Assembly (NCBI GenBank): GCA_015179045.1
Contig: WHUZ01000008.1
Location: 744,001-808,000, forward strand
Origin: Kalaharituber pfeilii
Taxonomy: Eukaryota; Ascomycota; Pezizomycetes; Pezizales; Pezizaceae
Length of the DNA: 64,000 bases
Direction: 5' to 3'
Part shown: positions 1-12,085 of the stretch, in pieces
Layout of the letters: each line of letters opens with the position of its first letter
How positions within the stretch are numbered: the stretch's first letter is position 1
Position numbers and translations under genes: made by a program
The notes under the pieces: model-generated
The model's database searches: none
Seen by the model: the letters and a program-made list of their open reading frames with translations, nothing else
Told to the model about the DNA's origin: nothing

Positions 1-970
1 GAAAGAGGGGGGGGGTATGTGTCGTATACTGTATACTTGTATATAAGGAGGGGCAGGACGGAGATTCTGCTCCTTTCTCCTAACCTACATCATACAAGTA
101 CAGTTCTTCCTTAAGATTTCCGGCTTTGAGAGAAGAAATTCTCCCACAGTACTGTTCTCGTGCCCAGCGGAGTACTAGTGCTAGCGGAGGACTGTCAACA
201 CTAATAGAAAAATCATTAAGTTAGCTAACAAGTTAGATATAGTAGAAGAGCTATTAAACCTACCTATTGAGCTGAAGCTGCTGATAGAGAGCAATCAGAC
301 GTGAAAACAGAGAGCTACCGATACCGGGCTCTCATGATCTACTGTTTATTTTCTGTTGCAACCGCGCGCGTTCAACTTGTTTACTGACTGACCTATCACA
401 GCTGCAGCAGAAGTACCATGTGAATCCACGTGAGTACCTTGGCGCTGCATAATTCCACAGACTTACTGGCAACCCCGAGTACTTTGGCATCGATGCTTGT
501 GGCGCTAAACCGATCGAGGAAGTGCATAACCCCGCTCTCAGCTCCTAGCCTGCACCAACCCCGCAACAGACACCCCCGAGCAATGAAGCCTAGGCACCTG
601 CGTGTGTAATCATACCTGGACTTTTTGGATTTGGAATGGATCTATTACCTCGCTGATACTCTACGTACAAGCGATGATTTGTTGATGTATCTATCATGTA
701 GTATGGTGGTGTTCATCAAGAAGGTAGCACTGGCTTGCTTGCTGACTAATACACTAAAAATACCTGGCCCCGCGTTCTGACCCCCCTTTTGGAATTTCTC
801 TTTCACAATTCAGCACCGCCGCACACAGAGAATCTCTACAGCAAAACTGCCAGCAAAACTGCCTTTTGACATCGGATAACTTGAGTTAGGTTCCTGAGAG
901 TAAGTATACGCTGATCTATAGCACCTTTTAGCTTTAAAAAAATACAAATACTAATGTAGTGATAGGTAAA
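1..970. other. Non-coding flank, possible old LTR sequence
   Basis: No gene can be supported here. A TATA-like stretch (tatataag near 41-48) followed by a G-rich tract, and a short open stretch near 225-303 that would read as a leucine-rich peptide ending in a stop, are compatible with a decayed LTR retroelement edge. No PBS, no second LTR and no target duplication were found, so this remains a guess. Confidence 0.2.
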
Positions 971-1660
971 ATGGGCCGTCTGAGCAGGAAAAGAAATGCT
1001 TGCTTGCTTGCTTCTCAAGCTGCTGCCAGCAAGGCGAAAAGGAGAGCAGTTATATATGGAGTGGAAGTAAATACTGTCGAGCCGGTTACAGCAGAGATGC
1101 ATGTGGATATCTCCGGACCGCTTGTATATACCGAGAGTGAAGAGTCTTTAGTGGATGAGTCTGAGTGGGAATCAGAGGAGGAGCAGGAGGAACATGGGCA
1201 GGATATTCAGGACTTGAGTATGGTGGTGTATGTTTATAATGAGCTGATGAAGAATACAATGAATGTAGACTTCTCCACTATTAAGTTCAAATATCAGTGT
1301 GGAGTTCAGGTGTCTCGCCAGACAGTATGGCGGCATAAAAAAGCTCAACAAGATTTACGAAACTCAGCTACCGGATGTCGACCGTTGACAGCTTACTTCA
1401 CTCCTACTCCATTAAATTCAGAGGCAGCGCCAAGTCTAACAGCTAATGATCCTCTACTCAAGCAGAAGTCTGAGGAGGAAATGAGAGCACTGGAGGCGAT
1501 TTTAGCAGGAATTAAGGTACTACAAAAGAAGTTGAAAAGTAAAAAAGAGATGGTTACTGGGCAAAATTATCAGCGTCACCTAGCAGTTCTACATTTTTCT
1601 ACAACTTCAGTTACAGTACTTACACAACGTGTATATAAAAGTCATAGAAGAGTTAAGTAG
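971..1660 (+). CDS. Transposon-associated protein, N-terminal fragment (putative)
   Basis: A 229-aa reading frame from the ATG at 971; an in-frame GTG at 959 is less likely to be used. The start is basic (MGRLSRKRN, then an Ala/Lys-rich stretch), followed by an acidic Glu/Ser-rich patch around residues 55-80. Residues ~120-150 carry a motif of the form RQTVWRHKKAQ...TGCRPLTAYF, and the C-terminal third contains a heptad-like Leu/Lys helix and the segment NYQRHLAVLHF. This order resembles the N-terminal, non-catalytic half of fungal proteins that precede DDE-type endonuclease domains in TE-rich genomes; that comparison is from memory. No catalytic domain follows, so if the assignment is right this is a truncated copy. 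The sequence downstream (1661-2153) is AT-rich and holds no continuation that I can see. Confidence 0.4.
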   Translation: MGRLSRKRNACLLASQAAASKAKRRAVIYGVEVNTVEPVTAEMHVDISGPLVYTESEESLVDESEWESEEEQEEHGQDIQDLSMVVYVYNELMKNTMNVDFSTIKFKYQCGVQVSRQTVWRHKKAQQDLRNSATGCRPLTAYFTPTPLNSEAAPSLTANDPLLKQKSEEEMRALEAILAGIKVLQKKLKSKKEMVTGQNYQRHLAVLHFSTTSVTVLTQRVYKSHRRVK

Positions 1661-2153
1661 GTAGATCATTTCTATATATAGTAATTTTTCATTCTACACT
1701 AGTACCAATTCCATAATTTTGGCTGTCTTGGCATGTAACTCGTTAGGGGCTTCCCATATAAAGTATTAAATTTTTGATCTTATATTTCTCAGTACCACAT
1801 TTTTATTTTTAATTTGGACTCCGAAGAGTTGTAGAGCAGACGAAATAGTACATATCTACGGGTTTTAAATTTCAATCAGATGTGGTCAGGTAATGAAATA
1901 TAATTTCTCGTTGAAGTCAATAATTTTGGTCGACAGGGGTCCCTTCTTGATGAACACCACCATTGAACTGTGAAAGATTGACACCCTAGGTTGGCCTAGC
2001 GTGAAAGTTGCAACGCTGATCGCCATCACACGAAGGGACAAGCGTCAGCATGATAGTTGCAATCGCACAAACAATCACCACTGACTTTCAAGTAACACTT
2101 TGCGAAAAATCTCCCATCCAGAATACACCACAACCTTGCAGCAGTTAATAACG
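1661..2153. other. Intergenic, upstream region of the NLR gene
   Basis: AT-rich until about 1960, then more balanced. It should contain the promoter and 5' UTR of the NLR gene, but no convincing TATA box or other site stands out. Confidence 0.3.
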
Positions 2154-5100
2154 ATGGTCGGAGAGAAAGAAATCAGCACACAAGCATCGGTCCCCAAGCA
2201 AAGAAAAAGGGATTGGTTCCTGAAGCCATTCAGGCGAGACGACCGAAGTCGCTCCCCAAGTCGTAGTGATGGGGGTCAAATTTCGCCTGCGCATGTTCAA
2301 CAATCTCCTCAGAAGGTACAAGGAAAAGCGGGTAAAGCAGAACAAGTGAATGCTGCTGACCCCGCAGGACAGCAGAATGCCGAAGGTTCAACCCCCTCCC
2401 CCGTCGCCCCAAAAACCGCATCAGCCGGACAGCAGGACAATATTTCTGTCAATTTATGGGTGGAAGCACATGAAAGTCTTCCGGAGGAAAACAAAAGGAT
2501 CCTGGTGGAATGCGGAATAATCATCAATGCAAAATCAACCCAAACCGGATTTCTGGATGAAATTCTGCGTGTTGCAAAGGAGGCCAAAGAGAAAGCGGAA
2601 TCGAAAAGTGGAAAATTTAAGTTTGGGAGCATGGAAATAGCTTTGGGTCAAAAGATGCAAGCAATAATCTTCTGGATTGATAAGTTCAAGACTATTGGGG
2701 ACATAGGCATACAATATGATCCAGTGCATGCTGCGTTGCCTTGGGCGGGGGTTAGATTTATCTTGCAGGTAAGTAAACTTCTATACAGCCGCGTTTTTGC
2801 GTCTTCGGGGTAGAGACCACCTATCTATCTATCATGTACGGTGGAATGAGATGGGTTGTTACCAGAATACTAACAGGATTTGGTCCGCCAGATGATTGTC
2901 GACAGACAGGAATCTACAGAAGCAGCGCTGATTGGAATGGATCGCATTACGATGCTCATTAGCCAGGGTACCATATATGAGCAGTTATATCTAACAATTG
3001 AGGAACCTCCAATGCAGGGAAGGGATGCAAGGAACACTCTTTACAGAGCCCTTATAAAGTTATATGCAGCGATACTGACTTCGCTGAGCATTCTCATGCG
3101 CCATTTTACGAGTAATATAGGTACGTGATATGTTCCATTTGGGTTATACGTTTGCTAACTATAATGAAACCATCGTCATAAATACATTAGCGAGACATAT
3201 TCTAAATAGTGCAATCCACCCGGGTGCCATTGTAGAGGAGCTCAAGAAATTAGAAGGGCTAGAGTCTGCAGTAAATGCAGCAGCTAGTGTAATGGACGCT
3301 TGCTGTAAGCTTCCTCCGATGACGCCTTCATAGTGCTCTGTAGCTAATTTAGTGGTAACAATTGGAATACAGATCAGGCAGAGTCAAGACATTTCCATAA
3401 AGGTGGGGGGTTGCAATCATTACGCATGGTATATCCGCTCTAAACTTCGCGGTTTATTCAGAAACTTTCAAGGATCTCAAAATGCTTCTGAACAGCTTTG
3501 AGGCTATCCTAAACCGAGTGGATACAACTGTTGCTAAGATGTACCGGAGAATTGAAGGTAAATAAGTATTCATTGAACCATGTACATGCAATATTGACTG
3601 GTTCCTGGTGTTTAGACACGGAGAGAGTCAAGATCCTTGAATGGTTCTCCAATATCCCGTATCGAGGCCACCATGACTATGCACAAGAGGGCCGTGTGAA
3701 GGGAACTGGACAATGGCTTTTTGAACGACAAGAATTTCAAAGTTGGCTGAGGTCACAGCAGTCAGAAATGTTATGGCTGCACGGAATTCGTGAGTTGAAC
3801 TTGTCATCATCCCTACACAAAGAGAATTGCTAACCAACCGAATTCAGCTGGTGCCGGAAAGACAAAGCTCGTGTGAGTATTAAGTCCTATATTTGCAAGG
3901 CAGGCTGCTAATATAACCTTGGTGATAAACAGCTCTGCTGTTATTGATCATCTGCAACCAAAAGTGGACAAAGTCTCATTCTTCTATTGTAAGCGGGGCG
4001 AAGAGCTCCGGCGGGATAGGCAGCAAATTTTACTCGCTCTAGTGAAACAGCTTGCATGTCCTGACAGTGAGACAATCTGTACGATAGTACAGGAAAGTTA
4101 CGAGAAGGAGCAGAAAGATCCTTCTGCAAGGAAGCATCTTCCCTTTGATGCAATAACTACCCTTCTTACCCAATTGGTAGACTGCTACCGAGAACCCATC
4201 ATTGTCCTAGATGCTTTGGATGAATGCCCCCAAAAGACAATTGTTGACATTCTCGATGCATTCTTCACCATCATGAAGGCTTCGAAGGTTTCTGTGAAGG
4301 TGCTAGTGTCCAGCCGCCACAGCCTAGATATTGAGATTCGCATGCGGAATGTTCCTCATGTATGCATTGAAGCACGAGACAATGCTCAGGATATTCAAAA
4401 TTATGTGGAAACTGAGTTAGATACCCGAATCAAGGCAAAGAGGCTGCTCCAGGGAAGGGTGTCACGAGACCTTAGGGCAAAGATACAGGAGGTACTGTTA
4501 GATGGTGTCAATGGAATGTAAGTCATCTATCCAGCTTATCCACCCATGAGATGCTTTCTTCACCAAACCATAGTATCTTAAAGTGAGCGACTGCTATTGA
4601 TTTCTATAGATGCTTACAACCGCAATAGGTTCCTCTGGGTTGATTATCAATTACAGGAACTCTGTAGCCTACATCTGGAGAGGGACGTCCGTGTGCGGCT
4701 GGGAAAGCTTCCTAAGGATTTGACCGAAGTTTATCAAGAAATCATAGCTTCAATAAAATCCCAACCTGGGAGTGCGCCTATCCTTGCAGAGCGCGCCCTG
4801 AAGTGGATGCTAGTTTCCTTGGAACCGTTGAGGCCTGAAGAATTGTGTGCAGCTTCGGAGGTGGACTCAACGCTTCCCATAAATCAAACCAGTGAAGACA
4901 CAGAAACTACAGGCATAGGGGTTGAAGTTGAGGTTCTCCTCAGCTTTTGTTCGGGATTACTTGTTTTAGACAAGTCTCTTAGAGTCATTCGCTTTGCGCA
5001 CTTGTCCGTACAAGAATATCTAGAAACAAGGATTGATGGGTGGGGTGTTTTGGACGCTCAACTTCTTGTCGCTGAGGCTTGTTTATGGATCCTCCAAAGG

Positions 5101-7349
5101 TACGGGAATAGCTTAGAATCTTTCGAGAATGGCTTTTAACAGGCGTTGAGGATAGGTCAGAAGTGTACAAGGACCACTTAAAAGAGAAAAAGAGTGTGCA
5201 GCACCAGCAAATTCTCTATAGGTACTCTGCCAACTACTGGTTTAAACACTGCCGGTCTTATCAGTGTTTAATTACGCCCTTACCTGCAGCCGATACAACA
5301 GCGGCTGCTTCACGGCATCCTCGGGAACTCAAATTGCTGCACAGCTTCTTGGGTTCTTTGAATGCCCCAAGTGAAGCTTACGTGAAGTGGGTAAAATCGT
5401 TAAAGGGGCGGTATGAGGGGCAGATCTGGAGGTCAGTGAGCTCAACCCCGCTACGACCCGTTTTTGCCGCGGCAATGGGTGGCCTGGGAGAGTTGATTAG
5501 CCAGTTGTGGTGTTCAGAGGAGATCAATATGGATGAACGGAACAGTGGCCATGAATCCCTGCTTGATTTGGCTGCTATGAGCGGAGAAACATGGATAGTA
5601 AAACACATGCTGGATCGAGGGGCTGAGGTGAACTCTGTGGATGGCGAGTATGGAACTGCCCTGGGTGCAGCTGCATGCGGGGGAAATAAGGAAATTGTCA
5701 CACTCCTGCTGGATCGAGGGGCTGATGTGAACTCTGCAGGTGGCGAGTATGGAACTGCCCTGGGTGCAGCGGCACATCAGAGATATAAGGAAATTGTCAC
5801 ACTCCTGCTGGATCGAGGGGCTGATGTGAGCTCTGCAGATGGCGAGTATGGAACTGTCCTGGGTGCAGTGGCGCATTGGGGATATGAGGAAATTGTCACA
5901 ATCCTGCTGGATCGAGGGGCTGATGTGAACTCTACGGGTGGCAAGTATGGAACTGCCCTGGGTGCAGCTGCATATCGGGGATATAAGGAAATTGTCACAC
6001 TCCTGCTGGATCGAGGGGCTGATGTGAACTCTGCGGGTGGTGAGTATGGAACTGCCCTGGGTGCAGCTGCATACAGGGGAGAAAAGGAAATTGTCACACT
6101 CCTGCTGGATCGAGGGGCTGATGTGAACTCTGCGGGTGGCGAGTATGGAACTGCCCTAGGTGCAGCTGCATTCTGGGGACGTAAGGAAATTGTCACACCC
6201 CTGCTGGATCGAGGGGCTGATGTGAACTCTGCGGGTGGCGAGTATGGAACTGCCCTAGGTGTAGCTGCATTCTGGGGACATAAGGAAATTGTCACACTCC
6301 TGCTGGATCGAGGGGCTGATGTGATCTCTGCGGGTGGTGAGTATGGAACTGCCCTGGGTGCAGCTGCATACATGGGAGAAAAGGAAATTGTCACACTCCT
6401 GCTGAATCAAGGGGCTGATGTGAACTCTGCGGGTGGCAAGTATGGAACTGCCCTGGGTGCAGCTGCACTCGGGGGACATAAGGAAATTGTCACACTCCTG
6501 CTGGATCGAGGGGCTGATGTGATCTCTGCAGGTGGCGAGTATGGAACTGCCCTGGGTGCAGCTGCACTCGGGGGACATAAGGAAATTGTCACACTCCTGC
6601 TGGATCGAGGGGCTGATGTGAACTCTGCGGGTGGCGAGTATGGAACTGCCCTGCGTGCAGCTGCACTCGGGGGACATAAGGAAATTGTCACACTCCTGCT
6701 GGATCGAGGGGCTGATGTGATCTCTGCGGGTGGCGAGTATGGAACTGCCCTGGGTGCAGCTGCACTCGGGGGACATAAGGAAATTGTCACACTCCTGCTG
6801 GATCGAGGGGCTGATGTGAACTCTGCGGGTGGCAAGTATGGAACTGCCCTGGGTGCAGCTGCACTCGCGGGAAATAAGGAAATTATCACACTCCTGCTGG
6901 ATCGAGGTGCTGATGTGAACTCTGTGGGTGGCAAGTATGGAACTGCCCTGGGTGCAGCTGCATATCAGGGATATAAGGAAATTGTCACACTCCTGCTGGA
7001 TCGAGGGACTGATGTGAACTCTGCGGGTGGCGAGTATGGAACTGCCCTGGGTGCAGCTGCATACGGGGAAGAAAAGGAAATTGTCACACTCCTGCTGGAC
7101 CGAGGTGCTGATGTGAACTCTGTGGGTGGCAAGTATGGAACTGCCCTGGGTGCAGCAGCATATCGGGGACGTAAGGAAATTGTCACACTCCTGCTGGACC
7201 GAGGTGCTGATGTGAACTCTGCGGGTGGCGAGTACGGAACTGCCCTGGAGGCAGCTGCCTCTAGGGGACATAAAGAAATTGTCAAAATCCTGCTGGATCG
7301 AGGGGCCGATCCAAGTCCTACTGTCCCGAAGGCATCATCCCACCCTTGA
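2154..7349 (+). CDS. NACHT-ankyrin NLR (STAND) protein, nine exons
   Basis: Fungal NLR with three parts: an N-terminal NACHT-associated domain (YDPVHAALPWAGVRF, exon 1), a NACHT ATPase and a C-terminal ankyrin array. Exons from splice sites and phase: 2154-2768, 2892-3120, 3191-~3286, ~3462-3557, 3616-3789, 3848-3872, 3933-4517, 4629-5099, 5156-7349. The Walker A GIPGAGKTKL is built across the exon 5/6 junction; the Walker B-like segment is IIVLDALDECP; DGMFLWVDYQLQEL is completed by the exon 7/8 splice; RFAHLSVQEYL marks the winged-helix end. The apparent stop at 5137 is removed by a 56-nt GT-AG intron (5100-5155, branch TTTTAAC). The start is the first ATG of the frame. Only the exon 3/4 junction is uncertain: the best-looking site pair would create TAA. 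Such proteins act in the cytosol as ligand-triggered switches in allorecognition and defence; ligand and effector here are unknown. Confidence 0.85.
5631..7313 (+). repeat. 17 tandem 99-bp ankyrin units inside the NLR
   Basis: Seventeen contiguous units of exactly 99 bp (33 codons) encode ankyrin repeats with core EYGTALGAAA...KEIVTLLLDRGADV. One degenerate unit (GHESLLDLAAMSGETWIVKH) precedes them. Units are close to identical in DNA; units 10 and 12 encode the same peptide. Differences cluster in the four residues after GTALGAAA (CGGN, HQRY, HWGY, YRGY, YRGE, FWGR, FWGH, YMGE, LGGH, LAGN, YQGY, YGEE, YRGR, SRGH) and at the first residue of the unit (N, I or S). Because 99 is a multiple of three, open frames also run through on the opposite strand; they are artefacts. 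Confidence 0.95.
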
Positions 7350-9497
7350 TTGGGTAGGCCACGAAGTATGTTAAGCATAACCCGGTATCAGCATACCCTC
7401 GATATCAACATACAATGTCCGATCCTACGTGCAAAATAACGGTATTTTCGTACTAGCATTTGCTTTAATTTTTTTTTTTTTTTTGTTCGTTTGTTTGTAT
7501 ATGGGCTTGTAACGTGACTTATCTACGTTTATTTTGGGTACTTATCGATGAGAAGTATTCCTGTGCAGCCCCTCCCGATTGTTAACAGTTCTGTCTACGC
7601 TACTCACTTCCTTATTCACCCTTTGTTGCAATGTCGCCAAGTGTATTTACCCGTCTATTAGCCCTTTTACCTTTCACAGCATATTCTCTAACTTCCCATA
7701 CCCCCAAACGAGCTTTTCCCATGCTTCTGTATTCGTTCTGCGTGTATTTACAATGTCTCTCAATTTAAGCATACATATAACCGATATGTGCATATTATCC
7801 CTCACCACAGCATATGCTTGTACGCGTGTATACTGGTATTTTAATTGTTGGAGCCAAAGAGAATTAATCCCGCCCAAAACAACGGCACCTGTGGTGGACA
7901 GTGATACGTTGGAAGTTTGATTTTAGCACTTCTAGTTCCTATGTTCTACCCCGGAGGACTTGATGTTTATAAGTTAGTATGAGCGTAGGCCCTAATACTC
8001 ATTCAAATAAAAAATACATTTCTCCTCATGAGCTTCCCTTGGGATATCTTGCAGCAAATTCTCTCAATTTTTAAGCCATCCTTAGCATTCACATTGGAAA
8101 CACCGCCAGGAAGCGAAGGACAGACTTACTAAACACCGGTTGTGAGTATTCTATATGCTTCCCCTTGGAATTACCTATAACCGAGGCTGCGTGAATCCTT
8201 TGTGTTTCTAGGCGTCGGCATGGCCTTATTATAGCGACTAATATAAGTATTTACGAGAACTAGAAGGACCAGCGGTACAATGGGGCTGCGTGAAGACCAG
8301 AGACGTAAAGAACAAGGAGAGGACAGGTATTTCCGCCTTGCCCAGGCTGGAAATTTGCGTCATCAGAAGGCTGCAGGTCTGTTTCAGAATGGGCCTTACC
8401 GCGAACTGCTAGTGTCGCTGAGTTCGCGAGGTCATCAGTAACAAGAATTACATTTTTTTTTTTTTAGTAACAAGGTTATCATTATACCTTCGGAACGAGG
8501 TGTACCTTATTTTGTCATAGGGTAGTCTATTTCCGCAGTGTGCAGTCACTTGACAGCAGCCAGCGACGGCTTGGTAATTAGTACAAGTGGCAACGCAGCC
8601 GTACTTTTACCCCGAGCACTCATACATGCCAGTTGGGAGATAGCAATTGCAGAGGGACGGCTAACGTAAGCATGCGCTGAAGAAGGCCCCTTCCTCCGAC
8701 CTGCCTACCCATCCTGGTTTCGTATACCCATCCGTCCTTCTCCGCCGTTGATCTTTCAGTGCCCACTTGCACAGGCCTCCGACACCGCCAACACGAACTC
8801 CTCACGTCCCCCTCAAGCTCTCTCAGCCTCCGGCTTATTGTTTTTCCCGCAATCAGCTCCCGCAATCAGTTCACACGTGCAAGACCCGCGATTCACATCT
8901 CATTTCGTGCCTCCGGCTGGTAGCCTGTATCCGTGTAAGCGACCCCCCCCCCAAAAAAAAAAAAAAATAAGAGATGATCTTCCTGCCTTCTCGGCAGTGC
9001 TGATTCAACAACCTTGTGTGCACCCTTCATACCACAGCACCTGTTGACCCTATACGGTTGCCCTGCCATGGCCCTGGCAAACAGGCAGCAAGCATGGTTA
9101 TGTGATATTAAGAGAGAAAAGAAAGAAAAAAAAACCCATATGGTTGCCCTCGTACCTACCGAGCTGCTTCCATATCCTGCTATGAAACTTTCGAATTGCG
9201 CAGGCGCGGATTACGGGTTGCGCGACATGGACGAAATGTCGTAAGGCGTGGTGGTTTGGCACGGTAGGCGAGCGCGGCAAGTCTGTATCATACGCCAGAC
9301 GCACTTCCACGGGTCCCGAGGCACTGGTAATAAGCAGCTTGCGAAGCAACCTAAACCCCGCACGATAATCCTGTATGCTTATCCCGACGGTACTACCGGC
9401 GGTAACTGGTAGTTCTAACCTTTGGTGCAACAGTTTGTGAAACGGTCGGTTAACAACGCGGAATAGGTTCTCTTACGTACCTTGACCTCTCTATATA
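7350..9497. other. Non-coding stretch, no supported gene
   Basis: Contains a T-run (~7470-7484), a second one near 8452-8465 and a C-run/A-run junction at ~8944-8967. A 34-codon frame at 8028-8132 has an F-box-like start but is too short to call. The rest shows no coding or RNA signature that I can defend. Confidence 0.4.
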
Positions 9498-10229
9498 CAG
9501 TTTTCCCTTGCTATACCGAATCTATAAAATCCGGCCGGTATAGCAAGGTTCCGTTATAGAATAAAATGCTTGGCAGAATAGAATAGAGATGGGCAGCAAA
9601 AATAATGTAACTGGGAAGTGGATCGACAACGACAGCCAAATTTAATTATGTAATGTCAAGTTTAGTAAGCATCTGCAAGGTGAATGCAATGTGGGGTAGC
9701 CAAGATTGGATGTATCAGTATTAGTGTATCCGGTATAGCAAATATTATTTGTATGTGTTGAAGAATATGCAGAGCTGAAGTGAAACATCGTGCACAGTGG
9801 TTGGGTGTGCTGAAACATATGCAACCTGAGCTGTGGCCATGATGCAAGACTGACGTTTCATGATACTATGGTTTTCTATTTCCTATACCGATTATATCCT
9901 CTTTACCGTCTGAATCCGCTGATAGGCGCAACCTCATTCCGCACCAATGATTGTTTAGTTGGGTACGAAGGTACTTCCTGAATTTTGCTGCATAAATAGG
10001 GCCGTTTTGGGACGCATATTTGGGGTTATTCTATAGGAATTAATCAACAGTATCCCACCGCACTTTAGCTCGTAATCTGTAGTTTTACCACAGTATGGAG
10101 ACAGGGGGGTAAGTGCCTGGCAATTCCTGTCCGGTCCGGTATTCTTAGTGCGTCCGGTATAGCAAGAGGGTTTTGTATGGGAGCGGGATGTAGCAACCTG
10201 AGAGCATCCGGTATAGCAAGGGAAAACTG
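9498..10229. mobile_element. Tc1/mariner-type MITE, 732 bp
   Basis: Perfect 21-bp terminal inverted repeats: CAGTTTTCCCTTGCTATACC(G) at 9498-9518 and its reverse complement at 10209-10229. Each end is flanked by TA (9496-9497 and 10230-10231), the target duplication of the Tc1/mariner superfamily, and the CAGT...ACTG termini agree. The motif TCCGGTATAGCAA recurs inside near both ends (about 9530, 9729, 10155, 10207), a subterminal repeat pattern expected of transposase binding sites. There is no transposase frame inside, so the element is non-autonomous. The perfect TIRs suggest fairly recent mobilisation. Confidence 0.88.
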
Positions 10230-11179
10230 TACTTTGAAGTCAATTGATGATGTGATTTTTTTCCTTTCTACCAGAAAGTGATCCAATATGCTGGGAAATA
10301 AATTTTTGAGAAGCACTTATATTATGGTGGTCTTCTAAAAAAATTTTAACAGTTGCTTCAATTTCATTTTCTTGCGGACAAATATTCCCGACAATTAAAA
10401 TCCCCTTTTTTTCAGATAGCAAAAAAAAAAATCGATACAGGGAAAAAGAAAAGGTGCCTTCTATTCGGTTCAGATGAGTCAGCTCTTGGTCTAAGCTAAA
10501 TTAGGTGTTGCTAAGTCATCTGAACTCTTCTGAATCTGGAACTAGAGAAAAAGCGAAATTTCTACGTAGCCTTCAGACTGGAAAAAATAAGAAAGTTCTC
10601 TGCGGACAATCGGAAATGATCGACCCATCTGGAGGATTCCAATTTCTCCATTTTCCAGGGGAGAAAAGAAAAGTGAATACCATTTGTATGATGATGGAGT
10701 CGATGTTACATGTTTGCGCACGGTTTCCCTGGTAGATCGGTCTAAGTCATATTGCTTAGCTATGTACTATACATGATTTGCTCATACCTATACATCAGCC
10801 ATGCAGTGTCCTACAGTAGTCCAACAGGACTACACAGGAGTAAATCAACCAATGCCCCACAGTGCTGAATCCTTGATGAGCCAGCGACGTAGCAACGCGA
10901 CAGTGGTAGATACTTCCAACGTTTTTTTTTTATTTCTTATAACGTTTGGTGAATCGCCAGCAGTGGTGAATAGGACGGAACACCTGAAATTGTAACCGAA
11001 GTCTTGATCACACCATATAAACAGGAATCGCGGCCACTCGTCGTAAGTACTGCTGGTTACGCCTCGCGCCGGATTGAACCCAGTCGCATTTGATATAGCT
11101 TATGCCTAAGCTGATGGGCTGAAGTACCAAGTAGTCCTGCAACCTGAGCTTAACTTACAAAGTATAACAGGTCTCTTTC
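10230..11179. other. Non-coding stretch between MITE and satellite island
   Basis: AT-rich, with several A- and T-runs (for example ~10421-10430 and ~10920-10930). Short open frames exist but have no recognisable domain or codon pattern. No feature supported. Confidence 0.4.
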
Positions 11180-11740
11180 ACCAGCATTGAATTTGACAGA
11201 CATGACAGGTCCGGCCCGACGGCATAAGATGTAGCAGAATGAGTTGAATTTAATAGATATGGCAGGTTCGGCGCCACGCCCTTAGGCGAGGAAGAATGAG
11301 CTCAATTCAACAGGTATAGCAGGTCCTACCTACCGCCGTGAGATGAGGTAGAGTGAGCTGAATTTGACAGGCATGGAAGGCCCAACCCGACGGCATGAAA
11401 AAGTTGACAGGTATGGCCGGCCCACGAGATGAGGCAGAATAAGCTGAATTTGGCACGTATAGCTGGCCTGACCTGACAGCGCGAGATCAGGCACAATGAG
11501 CTGAATTTGACAGGGATGGCGGGCCCAACCTGCCGGCACGAGATGCTGCAGAATGAGCTGGAACTGACAGGTTTAGCAGGCCCTATTCGACGGCGTGAGA
11601 TGAGCCAGAATGAGCTAAATTTCATACGAATCGTAGCCCCGGGCTGTCGGCACGAGATGAGGCAGAATGAGCTGAATTTGACACATATAGCCGGCCCGTC
11701 CCAACGGTGCAAGATGCGGTAGAATGAGCTGAGTTTGACA
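11180..11740 (+). repeat. Family A satellite, block 1 (unit ~57 bp, degenerate)
   Basis: About ten diverged copies of a unit of roughly 55-60 bp. The recognisable core is GAATTTGACAGGTATGGC, followed by a GC-rich stretch (GGCCCGACCCGACGGC), then GAGATGAGGCAGAATGAGCT. The same family reappears at 12086-12525, 13118-13330, 13510-13967 and 16115-16300 in this orientation, and inverted at 16866-17266. Copies differ at many positions, so the array is old or was never homogenised. Open frames through it are repeat artefacts. Confidence 0.8.
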
Positions 11741-12085
11741 TAGTGAGCGGCACGAGCCGAGCCAGCTCGAGCCAGCTCGAGCTCAAACAAGCCAAGATCA
11801 TACTTATGTTTTTCTTAACAGCTCACTAAAATGCTTAGCCAGTGCAAGGTTTCATAAACTGTAAATACCTAATATAGTAATAATTAGAGACTTGGAGCTC
11901 ATTCTGACCTACCAACAACTTCGAAATGCACAATTTAGCTGATAGTAGTGAGAAAGATGAAAATTTAGTTTAGTTTGTCAATATTATGTGTATAATCAAT
12001 CCAGGCTCGAGCCGAGCTCACTTACTCACGAGCTGGCTCGAGCTCACCCTCCAGCTCGGCTCGAGCTAGCTCGTGCCGCTCACTA
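11741..12085. mobile_element. hAT-like MITE 1, 345 bp
   Basis: Seventeen-bp terminal inverted repeats, TAGTGAGCGGCACGAGC at 11741-11757 and the exact reverse complement at 12069-12085. It is flanked by 8-bp direct repeats GTTTGACA (11733-11740) and GTTAGACA (12086-12093), which differ at one base; 8-bp duplications are characteristic of hAT elements. Removing the element and one copy of the duplication restores a continuous family A unit (...GAGTTTGACACATATGGC...). The subterminal parts are rich in GAGCTCGAGCC repeats, the centre is AT-rich, and there is no coding capacity. Confidence 0.85.

Noticed and set aside
5100..5162. Frameshift between the NACHT half and the ankyrin half of the NLR
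   Set aside because: A 56-nt GT-AG intron (5100-5155) with a TTTTAAC branch site joins both parts in phase; no frameshift is needed.
5378..7378. Long open frames on the minus strand across the ankyrin array
   Set aside because: They arise because the repeat unit is 99 bp, a multiple of three; the plus frame has the conserved ankyrin residues.
8028..8132. 34-codon frame beginning MSFPWDILQQILSIF, F-box-like
   Set aside because: Too short, stops at once, and no continuation was found in other frames; could be a remnant but is not defensible.
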